Part shown: positions 7,382-16,366 of the stretch, in pieces | Numbering within the stretch: the first letter of the stretch is position 1 | Layout: each line of letters starts with the position of its first letter | Source of the DNA: Longimicrobiales bacterium | GTDB taxonomy: Bacteria; Gemmatimonadota; Gemmatimonadetes; Longimicrobiales; Gaopeijiaceae | Assembly: GCA_958295645.1 (NCBI GenBank) | Contig: OY282361.1 | Location: 2,260,501-2,324,500, forward strand | Length of the DNA: 64,000 bases | Reading direction: 5' to 3' | Position numbers and translations under genes: made by a program | Notes under the pieces: model-generated | What the model was told of the DNA's origin: nothing | Seen by the model: only the letters and a program-made list of their open reading frames with translations | Databases searched by the model: none

Positions 7382-10300
7382 TCCACCTTAAGCCCTTTCG
7401 TCACCCGCTCCAGGGCTTGGTTCACCGCCGTTCTTTCGGCGGCGTCCAGTCCTCCCTCGGCTTTGACGCCGACCTGGAAGCGCAGCTGGGCGGTCGGAGC
7501 GGCCTCCAGCAGTTCGGGGATTCTCTCGCCCAGTTCCTGCACTTGCTCCGCGTCCAGAGTCACGACCATGAACTCGCGGCCCAGAGGCGGCTGGCGGGTG
7601 CCGTCGGGGGGGTCGTCGGGGCCGTCCGGACCGTCGCTAGAGTACTTCGGCAACGACGGGCGCTCCAGCAAGAGGGCTCCGGCTTGGGCCCAGGGACAGT
7701 CCTCCACCGAAACACTGTTCGGCAACAAGGAGAGCCAGCGGGAGTCCACCGACTCCTTGATGCCGCGGGCCATCAGCGGCCATGGGAGCGCGCGACCTCG
7801 CTTGACGCCCAAGGCCTGGGTGAGCTCGGCGCCGTTCGTCCTGCCGTCCGACCACGCGGAGGGCAGGTTCTCTTCGGTGAGATCCCCAGCCGCCACGGGC
7901 GTGGGGCGGGGCAGCAACTTGGCGCCCTCTCCAATCGCCCCGTGAGGAACGTCCTCAAGCCAAACGGAAGCCGGGCCGCTGATCAGCCAGACCGCTCCCT
8001 CCTTCACCGCCTCGCGCACAGCATCGTGCAACACCTGCTCGGAACACTTGGGGATGATCGCGCTTTCCGTGAGTTCGCCCACTAGGACGGGCACCTCGTA
8101 GCCGCCCGCGAAGTACTCGGCTAGGCGGGCAAGCGTGAGACAAGCGCCACCGGACTGATCCGCACCGTCGCCTGCGTCGCCTTCGGGCCACAGCTCGGGC
8201 AACGTCCCGGGCGCCAGCAGAGTCGGCAGCAGGTGGTCGAGCTCCGCGTTCTTCGGCAACGCGACCTGCAGTTGCGGGTCGGCGCTGGAGGCTTCCTCCA
8301 CGGACTCGCGCCACCACGTGCGACGGCTGCCGTCCGGGCGCTTCAGACAGGCGACGAACAAGCCGTCCTTGACGCCTTGAAATACCGTACCGAAGAGCAG
8401 TTGCGAGTTGAGCGCCTTGGGCAGGCGGGGACGGCGGGCGAAGGCGCTGGCCAAGTCCGCGACGAAGCGGGATTCCTCGTCCTCGCGCCACAAGTCGTAA
8501 GGACCGCCGGGCGCCAGGGCTTCGGCGTTGATGACAGTCTCTTGAATGCGCGACCGTTTGTCCTTCTTGATCTCGATGAAGAGAGACTTGTCCACGCTGG
8601 CCAACTTGAACGCGTGGACTTCGCCGTCCCGGCCGAAGGTCGTGACGATGCACCAGGCGGCTCGCAACGTCCCCGGAACGCGACGTCGCGCCTCCTCCAG
8701 CCGACGGCGGAGACGCAATTTCTGAGCCGCCTCCACTCCGTGTCCCGCCAACTGGACTTCGACTTCTTCCCAGCCCAGCAGCGCACGGATTTCCCCTCGC
8801 ACGGCCTTCAAGCCATCGCGAGAAGGCGCCGCCACGACCAGCGCGTTGCGGTGCACGCGGGGGCGGTCCTCGCCCTTGGTCGCCAGGAAGCTCGTCGCCA
8901 GCTTGCTCGGCTTTCCCGACTCGGAGGCGCCCGCGATGCCCAGAACCACGTAGCGGAACTTCAGGTCGTCGGCCACGTCCTGGGGCGACGCGGGCATCAT
9001 GTGCACTTGGACTCCGGCTGCCGAGGCGCCTTCGGTCAACGACTTCGTCTTGCGAGCCGCTGCCTCCAAGTAGTGATCGACCGCCTGCTCCGTGACGCGG
9101 TTTCTGCATGCGTCGTCGTGCATCTGGCGCAGGTTCGGGCGGTTGCCCAGCCGCCAGTCCTTGGGCAGGCCGGGGCCGCGCCGCTCGCCCGGGCCCGCAT
9201 CCTCGTCGTCCAGGAACCAGGAGACGTCGCGCCACCGCTCGAGCCCCTTGTCCACTTCGATCTTGTTGGGCGCACCAGCCCCGATCATCCGGCACAGAGG
9301 CTGCGTCTGAATCTTGCGGCCTACCGGCTGCGAGTGCAGAAACACCGCGACCACCGCCTGCTCGGCTTCGCGGCCGGGGGCCAGCGCCGGAAGCTCGTGC
9401 TGTATGTCGCGCGCCTTCTCAAGCTCCTTCGCGAGCAACGGCTTCCATTCCGTCTTCTTGCCGTCCACGGGCTCGGTCGTGGCTATACCCGCCAGCTCGC
9501 CGATGGCCTCGGACACGCCGGTGTCGCCGGGCGCGGTCAGCAACGCGGCGGGGCCGACCAAAGGACTGGTGTCCCACTTCTCGGCCTCGCGCAGCGCCGT
9601 CGCCAGCGTTCGCAGGATGCCCCTCGTGCGCTGAAATCCCTCCAGTTGCGTCCAACAGGTGTAGAAGACGTCCGTCAGCTTGGGGTGGAACGGGAAGTTG
9701 CGCAGGAAGTGTTCCTCGTCTTCGGGGCGGGAGCGGTCCGTGGTCGGCTGCACCTTGGCCAAGTTCCGCACTACGCCGATGACGTGAGATCGGTACGTCT
9801 CGGGCTCCCTGATGTCTTCGGCCTCGAAGAACCGGCGGCGCAGCACCTCGGCCACGTCCTTCTTCTGAACCGGCTCCACGCCCTCTTCCTTTTGGCGGCG
9901 CACGACGTCGAAGAGGGAGTGCATCAGCGCCTTTCCGGTCTCGTCGGCTTGCTTTCGCGGGTCGGTCGCCAGGAGCGACACCACCATGGCGGCCCGGTTC
10001 ACCTTGACCACGGCCTGGGTCAGGTGCTGGAAGAAGTCCACGATGCGGTCGCCCCAAACGGCGTCCTTGCCCGCCTTGCTGCGCGCGTACATGAGGACCT
10101 CGTCCACCAGGATCAGCGTGGACATCCCGCGCTCCTGCGGCTTGGCGAGAAGCTCCGCCAGAAGAGGCTCCGCAGGCGGCGTCTCGCGCTCCTGGGCCTG
10201 CCCGTCCGCGTGGATGGCGCGCAGTCCGTCGTCGCCGACGAGCTGGTAGGCCAGCACGCTCCACGGATGCAGCAGATCGCGGGTCTCGCCGGCTGGTCCA

Positions 10301-10746
10301 CGCACGCTCTTGATGCCCGTCTCCACGTCGATCTTGTCGAAGCAGAGCGTCGCTGGATAGGCCGCGGGCAGGTCGTAGCCCACATGCTCGCGGAACTCGC
10401 TGACGGCGGGCAACTCCGGCAACGCGGTGGGATCGCGGAACAAGTGGTAGAGCGTGATGAGCGTGTGCGTCTTGCCCCCGCCGTAGGTGAGCTCCAGCTG
10501 CCGCACGGCCTTGTCGCTCTGCCCCGCTAGGCGTCCCGCCACGTCGCGGACCAAGTCCCGCAGCGCGTGCGTCGCGTAGGTGAGGCCGAAGAAGCGCTCG
10601 GGGTTCTCGTAGACCGGGTGACTGCCCCGGCCCAGGGTCACTTCATGGAGGTCGGCGGCGAACTGGGCCAGCGAGAGTTCGCCGGTCCGAAGTTCTTCCT
10701 TCAGCCGGACGACTTCGTGCCATGGCTTGAGGCGGGGCTTCGTCAC
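7378..10746 (-). CDS. DUF499 P-loop ATPase of a helicase-methylase-ATPase (Hma-like) defence system
   Basis: This 1,122-residue protein is a DUF499 family ATPase, a family repeatedly found beside DUF1156 methyltransferases and SNF2 helicases in phage-defence loci. The nucleotide-binding loop is YGGGKTH at about residues 88-94 and the Walker B strand is LILVDE at 211-216. The N-terminus (WHEVV...GELSLAQFAADL) is the standard family opening. The start is GTG at 10746, chosen because it begins the conserved sequence and has AGGAG about 8 bp upstream. It is the last gene of the operon, 37 bp after the methyltransferase. Its C-terminal 400 residues are diverse, with no recognised domain. It probably powers DNA recognition or translocation by the complex, by inference. 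Confidence 0.9.
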   Translation of the reverse strand: MTKPRLKPWHEVVRLKEELRTGELSLAQFAADLHEVTLGRGSHPVYENPERFFGLTYATHALRDLVRDVAGRLAGQSDKAVRQLELTYGGGKTHTLITLYHLFRDPTALPELPAVSEFREHVGYDLPAAYPATLCFDKIDVETGIKSVRGPAGETRDLLHPWSVLAYQLVGDDGLRAIHADGQAQERETPPAEPLLAELLAKPQERGMSTLILVDEVLMYARSKAGKDAVWGDRIVDFFQHLTQAVVKVNRAAMVVSLLATDPRKQADETGKALMHSLFDVVRRQKEEGVEPVQKKDVAEVLRRRFFEAEDIREPETYRSHVIGVVRNLAKVQPTTDRSRPEDEEHFLRNFPFHPKLTDVFYTCWTQLEGFQRTRGILRTLATALREAEKWDTSPLVGPAALLTAPGDTGVSEAIGELAGIATTEPVDGKKTEWKPLLAKELEKARDIQHELPALAPGREAEQAVVAVFLHSQPVGRKIQTQPLCRMIGAGAPNKIEVDKGLERWRDVSWFLDDEDAGPGERRGPGLPKDWRLGNRPNLRQMHDDACRNRVTEQAVDHYLEAAARKTKSLTEGASAAGVQVHMMPASPQDVADDLKFRYVVLGIAGASESGKPSKLATSFLATKGEDRPRVHRNALVVAAPSRDGLKAVRGEIRALLGWEEVEVQLAGHGVEAAQKLRLRRRLEEARRRVPGTLRAAWCIVTTFGRDGEVHAFKLASVDKSLFIEIKKDKRSRIQETVINAEALAPGGPYDLWREDEESRFVADLASAFARRPRLPKALNSQLLFGTVFQGVKDGLFVACLKRPDGSRRTWWRESVEEASSADPQLQVALPKNAELDHLLPTLLAPGTLPELWPEGDAGDGADQSGGACLTLARLAEYFAGGYEVPVLVGELTESAIIPKCSEQVLHDAVREAVKEGAVWLISGPASVWLEDVPHGAIGEGAKLLPRPTPVAAGDLTEENLPSAWSDGRTNGAELTQALGVKRGRALPWPLMARGIKESVDSRWLSLLPNSVSVEDCPWAQAGALLLERPSLPKYSSDGPDGPDDPPDGTRQPPLGREFMVVTLDAEQVQELGERIPELLEAAPTAQLRFQVGVKAEGGLDAAERTAVNQALERVTKGLKVD

Positions 10747-10783
10747 GTTGCGGGTCTCCTGGAGGGGCGGTTCATCGGCGATT

Positions 10784-13700
10784 CTACCAGAGGGCGCCCT
10801 GCCGGGCAACGGGCTGCTCGCGGACGCTGCTGCGCGAGCGCGCATGGAGAACGTGGTTCTGAATCGATTCCAAGATGGCCCGCTCGCCCGACCCCTCCTT
10901 CGCCAACTCGATGACGGCCTGGACGATTCGGGCGAACAACTCGTGCCTCCACAGCCCCCGCCGGTCCAGGTACGCGTCCACCTTCGACCGCTCGCCGGTC
11001 TTCCACAGCTGCATGACCCTGTGCACGCAGTCGATGAGCGGCGGCATCCGCCCGTCGGCCCCGACTTCGCCGAAGTTCGGACGCTTGCGGCCGTGCCAAG
11101 GCTTGATGCGGACCGTGCCGCCGGTTGCAGGTGCCACGGCTTCGTCACCCTCGGTTTCCCCGGTGGCCCCGCGCCCTCCCTTCGCGAGCAAGTCCAGCCG
11201 TCCCGTGAGTGCCGAGTCCGGCACGTCGCACGACAGAGCGTACAGAATGCAGGCCCCCGCCGGAGCGGACTCCAATCCGAAGTCGTTGCGGTGAAGCAGA
11301 TAGTACGTCGTGGGATCGTCCAGTTCGTCGTCGGCTCCGCCCTCGCGCTTGAGCAACCGGTTGACGACGAAGCCCACAACCATGCGTCGCACGCGCCGCA
11401 AGAATTCGTCGCTGGTCAACCGTTCGCCGGGAACGTCCGCCTTCTTGACGACGGGATGCTCGCTGAAGGCTTCAAGAGCCGGCCCGGTCGCCGCCCAAAC
11501 GAAGTCCGGGCCGCGAATGCCCGCGTCCCAAAAGTCGCGGAGTCGCTGGGTGATGTTCTCTTCCATCTCGGAGAGCACTTTGTGGTCCCAGCCGGCTTTG
11601 GCTCGGGCGGGGCGCTTTCGGCAGACGATCCAGATGGAGGAAGACAATGCGGCGGAGGCCATTGAGCGCTGCCGGGTCTGCATCTCGGTCTGGATGGGCC
11701 ATGAAGCGGTGACCGCGAAGCCCGCGCGGATCAGGGCCGACACCAACGTCTCCCAAGCGTCGGGAGACTTGTTGGCGAAGACGAGGACTAGGCGGCCGTC
11801 TTCGTGAAGCGCTTCGTAGAAGCTCTTGAAGGCGCGAAACATGCCGTCCTCGTAGTTCTTCTTGGAGGCCGCGCGGTCGCCGCCGAAGCGGCTAGCGTCG
11901 TCGATCAGTTCGCCGTCGTTGGTCTCGGCGTCCCACTTCGGACCGAGCGGCTCCGAGAACACTTCGTCGATCTCCGGCGACAATCCGTGGAGGGCGCGCC
12001 GAAGCCAGACGTGAAAGAAGTCCATCAGGTCCGAATAGGGGATCGCGTCGTAGTAAGGGGGATCGGTGCAGATGACGTCGAAGTTGTTCGAGCCTTGATC
12101 CTCGATGGCGCTCCGGCGACGAACCGTGGGAGCAGGAGCGGCCGCGATGGCCGGTGCCGTCCGGTCCAAATAGCGAGCGACCCATTCCGCCATTGCGGCG
12201 AACCCGCCGGTTCGTTCGGAGAGCGGGTTGACTTCGCAGTAGTCCCAGACCATGGGGAGGGCGAAGCGGGCGAAGGTGCTACGCATCTTCTCGTACCCGA
12301 CGGTCCATGAGCAGATAGTGCTGCTGTAGTCCGTCAGCTTGCTCAGGATGCAAGCGAGGTAGGCAACGATGGCTTCCTGCCATTCCTCGGGGTAGTCGGC
12401 CAAGTCGTCGCGGCAGTTGCGGACTTCGCGGACGAAGGCCCCCAGGGTGAAGAGCTGGCGGCTGTCGAAGAGGCTGCGCCAAGTGGTAAATCCATAGCCG
12501 CCCACCGAGAACGCCCTAGCCGCTCCGGCACCAGCTTCCGGCGTCGGTTCGTTCGGCAGGCCAAACGGAATCTCATCCCATACGTCTCGGAGCATTTCGT
12601 CTTCGACGCGAGCGGCTTCGACTTCCTCGTCCGTTGGCCCGCGATACTCCTTCCCGCTTTGGCCATCCACGACGACCGCCGTCATGATGGCGCCGAGGCC
12701 GCCCATGCTCCCCTCGCGACGAACGTCCGCCATCGTCATGACGGCACCGCAACAAGGACAAGTCACCCCCGTCCTGCTCATCGTGCCTGCTCCAGCCCGC
12801 CGATCGTGCTCCCTTCGCTGTGCAGGGCCGCCCTCCCCCTTCGGCACATCGGTCTCCACACCAAAAGCAAGCCCCCCGGCGTCGCCCCGACTACCCTCCA
12901 ACACAAGCCGAACCCGCTTCCGTTCCTTCTTGCAAAGCCAGCGCGTCTTCAGCAACGGGACATCAGCCCGGCAGTCGCTACACCGCACGGTCCGCGCCCA
13001 CAAGTACGCGACCGTCGGCTTCACAACCCACCGCGGATTCGCTCCGTTCGCCAAATACGACCGCTCAAACTCTGCATTGAGCTCGTCCGCCGATACGCGA
13101 CCGTCGGCCCCCGCCCCAACGATCTGCCGAGCACGTGCCTCGTAAGCCTTCGCAGCCCCCGACACGCCCGCCCGAGCCTTCTTCGGCTCGAACTCCGCAT
13201 ACGTCGGATACCGCCCCTCCACGGCCCGTCGAACCCGCTTCTGCACCCGCATCGCCCACGCCCGCAAGTGCCATCCAAAACCAGCACCATCCTCCAACGC
13301 TCCCCCCCTCAAGAACCCCGACTCCACCGATCCGCCGCCGTTCTCCCCCCTCCCCAGCCTCTTCACCTCTGCTTCCAGCCGCCCGCCCTTCAATCCCTTC
13401 GCCTTCAAGAAAGCCCGCACGAACACCTCGTCGGCAAGCGCAAACTCCGGCAACCGCCGCTTCCCATCAGCCACCAGCCTCGGATACCAAAGCGCGCACC
13501 GCAACAAGAAACACGCCACCGGACTCAAGTCCGACGCCACCACCTCGCAACCCAGCCGCATCCCCTCCAGCGGAATCGCCCCACCCCCCGCAAACGGATC
13601 GAGCACTCGCGGCGCCCGTCCGCCAAACGCCTCCCGCACTTCCTCCCGAAACCGTCGCACGCCCGCATCATCCTCCCGCCCCCACCGAAAAACCCCTCCA

Positions 13701-13987
13701 ACCGTCGTTTCCCTCCCCTCCCCAGGCTCTTTCACAACCGTCCCACCCATCCTCCCAATCACCGCCTCGCGCCCTCCCCGCGTACCCGGATCCGGCAACA
13801 GCGTCCCCAACACCGCCGCCCTGCTCGCCGCCAACGGCCGCCTAGCCGGCCAAATGTGGAGCGTCGACAAGTGCCCATGCCGAACCGCCTTCTCGTGCAC
13901 CGAATCCAACGAGACCTGGCGAAGCGGAAAGGCTACCTCGCCAATGCGGCGTTGCTCCACAATGCCATTTTCGCCGCTACTGGTCAT
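10784..13987 (-). CDS. DUF1156 DNA methyltransferase of the Hma-like defence system
   Basis: This 1,067-residue protein is a large DNA methyltransferase of the DUF1156 family, likely an adenine or N4-cytosine enzyme. The N-terminal DUF1156 block contains the conserved HIWPARRPLAASRA. The SAM-binding motif I is VLDPFAGGGAIPLEG at about residues 128-142 and the catalytic motif is TDPPYYDAIPYSDL near residue 640. The start at 13987 overlaps the KAP stop as ATGA; an upstream ATG at 14044 would overlap KAP coding by 61 bp and is less likely. In such systems the methyltransferase marks self DNA, so that the helicase and ATPase act on unmodified DNA; this role is inferred from the family and context. 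Confidence 0.92.
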   Translation of the reverse strand: MTSSGENGIVEQRRIGEVAFPLRQVSLDSVHEKAVRHGHLSTLHIWPARRPLAASRAAVLGTLLPDPGTRGGREAVIGRMGGTVVKEPGEGRETTVGGVFRWGREDDAGVRRFREEVREAFGGRAPRVLDPFAGGGAIPLEGMRLGCEVVASDLSPVACFLLRCALWYPRLVADGKRRLPEFALADEVFVRAFLKAKGLKGGRLEAEVKRLGRGENGGGSVESGFLRGGALEDGAGFGWHLRAWAMRVQKRVRRAVEGRYPTYAEFEPKKARAGVSGAAKAYEARARQIVGAGADGRVSADELNAEFERSYLANGANPRWVVKPTVAYLWARTVRCSDCRADVPLLKTRWLCKKERKRVRLVLEGSRGDAGGLAFGVETDVPKGEGGPAQRREHDRRAGAGTMSRTGVTCPCCGAVMTMADVRREGSMGGLGAIMTAVVVDGQSGKEYRGPTDEEVEAARVEDEMLRDVWDEIPFGLPNEPTPEAGAGAARAFSVGGYGFTTWRSLFDSRQLFTLGAFVREVRNCRDDLADYPEEWQEAIVAYLACILSKLTDYSSTICSWTVGYEKMRSTFARFALPMVWDYCEVNPLSERTGGFAAMAEWVARYLDRTAPAIAAAPAPTVRRRSAIEDQGSNNFDVICTDPPYYDAIPYSDLMDFFHVWLRRALHGLSPEIDEVFSEPLGPKWDAETNDGELIDDASRFGGDRAASKKNYEDGMFRAFKSFYEALHEDGRLVLVFANKSPDAWETLVSALIRAGFAVTASWPIQTEMQTRQRSMASAALSSSIWIVCRKRPARAKAGWDHKVLSEMEENITQRLRDFWDAGIRGPDFVWAATGPALEAFSEHPVVKKADVPGERLTSDEFLRRVRRMVVGFVVNRLLKREGGADDELDDPTTYYLLHRNDFGLESAPAGACILYALSCDVPDSALTGRLDLLAKGGRGATGETEGDEAVAPATGGTVRIKPWHGRKRPNFGEVGADGRMPPLIDCVHRVMQLWKTGERSKVDAYLDRRGLWRHELFARIVQAVIELAKEGSGERAILESIQNHVLHARSRSSVREQPVARQGALW

Positions 13988-15408
13988 GGGCCGCTGGAAA
14001 GTTCGATCAGGCTCACCAAGTGGCGTTTCCATCTGTCGATCCATCGGTGGCCCCTTCTGTCTTCCCAGGGCTTCGAGTTACTGGCAGTTCTGATCATATC
14101 TTCAAGTTCTTCCACGTCCGCGCGTTTTGTCGATTCAGCCAGTAAGGTCGTTGATGGGAGCTCTTCACCGCTATCATTCAAACGGTGTTGTCTCAGATGC
14201 CGCATTTGGCTAAGTGCAGTGGCATCATGTGGCATTTCTTCATCGCATACGGCATATAGAAATGCTGGTATGAGATTTATCCACGAATGATCGCCCGAAG
14301 GATAAGCAGTCTTGTCTATTCGTTTCTCTAATAATGTCAGCATTTCTCCCGCAACATGATCACCGTTCACGAAGCGTTGATACAAGTCAGGAGCAATTAG
14401 ACGAATAACGATAACAGCTACAATCACATGTGGTTGATAGCCAATTCTGTTTTGCGCCATATTGCCCGCGGCAAACGTTGCCATACGAATGCATTGTTCT
14501 ATGTCACGGAGCGACAAGTCTTCTATTGTGCTTGGAATGCGTGTTATCGCGTCATCGAAGCCTTCGGCATAGTCGGATCCCACGGATTCATCTATAATCA
14601 TCTTTGTGCGATATCGTTCTGCTACATGTGCACAATAACTACGCCGACTGACAGTTGGCAACGTGAATTCCATGTCGAAGATTCTTCTCAGGTAAATGTC
14701 TGCGTCGATATTGCCATAAAGCGATTTAATCGATTCGCATAACTCGCTTCGATTGATGCCGTAAACAAACATCAAACCGGGAATATTAAGAACGTGTTTG
14801 GTTCTTTCTAGCGTTGCAATGGCAAAGTCTGGACGGCATCGGTCAAGTTCATCGACGATACACACTAGCGGTCGATCCTCTTCCAGAAACTTGGCCATCG
14901 CCTCGCGTAGTCGACTCACGCTCGCTACTTGGTCTTCATATTTTGCTAGGATTTTGTCGCCAATTCTTGGTATCTGCAAGCCCAAGAAGCGCTTTACGAC
15001 ACTTTCAAGATTGTTGTAGGCAATCTCCTTTGCATTATCCGATAACGATTTCTTGATCTTGATGTCCTTACACTGCTTTACAATCTGCGCATTTACAATC
15101 TGCGCAAGCATTGCAACAAGAGGATCGCTACAAAAATCATCTTTCCATGCGTTAAAATATATTACTCTAAACTCGTTCTCCAATTGGTTCTTCCATCGTG
15201 TCAGGAAGAAGGTTTTGCCTGTGCCCCACTTTCCGTCCAGCGAAACGACGAATGGTCCTCGCTGGCTCTTGATCAGATTCGTTAGGGCATTTGCTGCCTG
15301 GCCACGATTAAGGGCATCATCCTTCCATGGATTCGTCTTGTCGATTTCGGGTTCAGGAAAAACGAGCTGAGGCTGAGGCATGGCCGTATTCTCGGGAGCA
15401 GTTGTCAT
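13984..15408 (-). CDS. KAP family P-loop NTPase inserted in the defence operon
   Basis: This 474-residue protein is a KAP-type P-loop NTPase. Walker A is GKWGTGKT at residues 59-66 and Walker B is LVCIVDELDRC at 181-191, both textbook for the family. The family is widespread in phage defence and signalling loci and often carries membrane helices inserted between the Walker motifs; none is evident here, so this one looks soluble. The gene is clearly AT-richer than its neighbours, as is the 3' part of the gene before it, which suggests the two arrived together. A GAGG ribosome site precedes the ATG. The stop overlaps the methyltransferase start (ATGA). KAP is not part of the minimal Hma set as I know it. 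Confidence 0.9.
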   Translation of the reverse strand: MTTAPENTAMPQPQLVFPEPEIDKTNPWKDDALNRGQAANALTNLIKSQRGPFVVSLDGKWGTGKTFFLTRWKNQLENEFRVIYFNAWKDDFCSDPLVAMLAQIVNAQIVKQCKDIKIKKSLSDNAKEIAYNNLESVVKRFLGLQIPRIGDKILAKYEDQVASVSRLREAMAKFLEEDRPLVCIVDELDRCRPDFAIATLERTKHVLNIPGLMFVYGINRSELCESIKSLYGNIDADIYLRRIFDMEFTLPTVSRRSYCAHVAERYRTKMIIDESVGSDYAEGFDDAITRIPSTIEDLSLRDIEQCIRMATFAAGNMAQNRIGYQPHVIVAVIVIRLIAPDLYQRFVNGDHVAGEMLTLLEKRIDKTAYPSGDHSWINLIPAFLYAVCDEEMPHDATALSQMRHLRQHRLNDSGEELPSTTLLAESTKRADVEELEDMIRTASNSKPWEDRRGHRWIDRWKRHLVSLIELSSGP

Positions 15409-15452
15409 GGTTTACCTCATCATAGATTGTAGTACGACATTAATGCATTGAC

Positions 15453-16196
15453 CTAAGTCAGTGTTCTCACCAGCGACAAGAAATCCTTAGCGAGTGGTAA
15501 GATGTTCTGCAGTTGCTTCTTGGTTCGTCGCCAACGATCATCGCTTATCTCGGCTACATCGTATCCAATCGATGTGACATGCAATATGTCGATCCTAGGA
15601 AACGACTCGCCTACGTAGTGCGCCATCGTGCGAATTTCCACGTATCCCTTTTCGGCTAAGTGTTGGCAATAAAGCGAAATATAATCTTCTTCGAGATTCG
15701 CGATCTCATCATTCTCGCATTCCCTCGCCAAAGATCTGATTTCCGTGCTAGGCAAAGGAAAGTCATTTGGTTCCCTGCTGGCCAGCAGGCTCAAAATGTT
15801 TCGGTATGCATCAAGGCGATCTGCTGTAGCCATCCCCTTCAACCTCACCGCGCGCAACTTCGTCAGCCGCTGGTTCCGAGGATCCACCTCCACACCCGCG
15901 GATTCCAGTGCGGTTACGCCCAGCAATGGCTCCGAGTTCGGGGCTCCGAAGACGACCAGCCCAGCGGTGAACTCGCCCATGAATTCGATCCGCGCCCCTG
16001 CGACGTCCATCGTCGCTTCGTGTCCGTCCGCCAGTTCGTAGACGCGTTGCCTCTCTGGCGTTATCCCGATGGCGTCCAGCTGGTTCCGGGGGATGACCGT
16101 GTCTGTCGCGCCGGTGTCCACCAAGAAGCGGCCCGTCCAGGTCCGGGATCGGTCGGCGAAGTTGCTGATCGTGACATCCACATGGATGGCTCCCAT
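15453..16196 (-). CDS. Retropepsin-like aspartic protease fused to a winged-helix (DUF2513-like) domain
   Basis: This 247-residue protein has two parts. Residues 1-120 are a clan AA retropepsin-like domain with the catalytic triplet in FLVDTGAT (D27-T-G-A30), the hydrophobic flap region and a conserved LLGVTALESAGVEVDP block near 91-106. Residues 125-247 look like a winged helix of the DUF2513 kind (EDYISLYCQHLAEKGYVEI, then HVTSIGYDVAEISDDRWRR). GC content drops at the junction, around 15830. The start at 16196 overlaps the preceding stop (TAATG) and matches the start of the degraded copy at 17903. Retropepsin-like single-domain proteases work as homodimers, so dimerisation is expected. Its target is unknown. 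Confidence 0.85.
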   Translation of the reverse strand: MGAIHVDVTISNFADRSRTWTGRFLVDTGATDTVIPRNQLDAIGITPERQRVYELADGHEATMDVAGARIEFMGEFTAGLVVFGAPNSEPLLGVTALESAGVEVDPRNQRLTKLRAVRLKGMATADRLDAYRNILSLLASREPNDFPLPSTEIRSLARECENDEIANLEEDYISLYCQHLAEKGYVEIRTMAHYVGESFPRIDILHVTSIGYDVAEISDDRWRRTKKQLQNILPLAKDFLSLVRTLT

Positions 16197-16351
16197 TACT
16201 CGCTGCCTTTCTGTTGAGGTTGAGGATCGTGGACGCGGAAGAGCCGGGGTTCCGGCGTCGGGTCGTCCAGGACCACGTAGAGCCAATACTCGTCGCCGAG
16301 ATTGTTGGCCTGCTTCCATTCGTTGGCCTCCCGCTGCACGCCGCCCTGGCC
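16012..16351 (-). repeat. Copy B of a duplicated helicase-end/protease-start segment
   Basis: This stretch repeats 17720-18145 in the same orientation, at roughly 95 percent identity outside gaps by eye. It holds the last helicase codons and the first 60 protease codons. Compared with copy A it has an in-frame deletion of 87 bp in the helicase tail. Boundaries are approximate. The 1.3-kb GHKL gene lies between the copies. Confidence 0.85.
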
Positions 16352-16366
16352 CATCGCCAGCTTCAT
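16196..16366 (-). CDS. Orphan fragment of the helicase DUF3883 domain (56 aa)
   Basis: This short frame begins with an ATG overlapping the stop of the GHKL gene (ATGA) and ends in a TAA overlapping the protease start. Its 56 residues repeat the extreme C-terminus of the helicase at 17900-18145: EANEWKQANNLGDEYWLYVV, then TPEPRLFRV and QKGSE. A block of exactly 29 residues found in the helicase tail is missing here. It therefore comes from the tandem duplication described in the repeat entries. Both overlaps would let it be translated, but whether the short product is stable or merely bridges translation between its neighbours is unknown. Confidence 0.7.
   Translation of the reverse strand: MKLAMGQGGVQREANEWKQANNLGDEYWLYVVLDDPTPEPRLFRVHDPQPQQKGSE

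Noticed and set aside
8233-10530. 765-residue forward open frame inside the DUF499 gene
   Set aside because: It is antisense to clear Walker motifs and has no recognisable domain or ribosome site.
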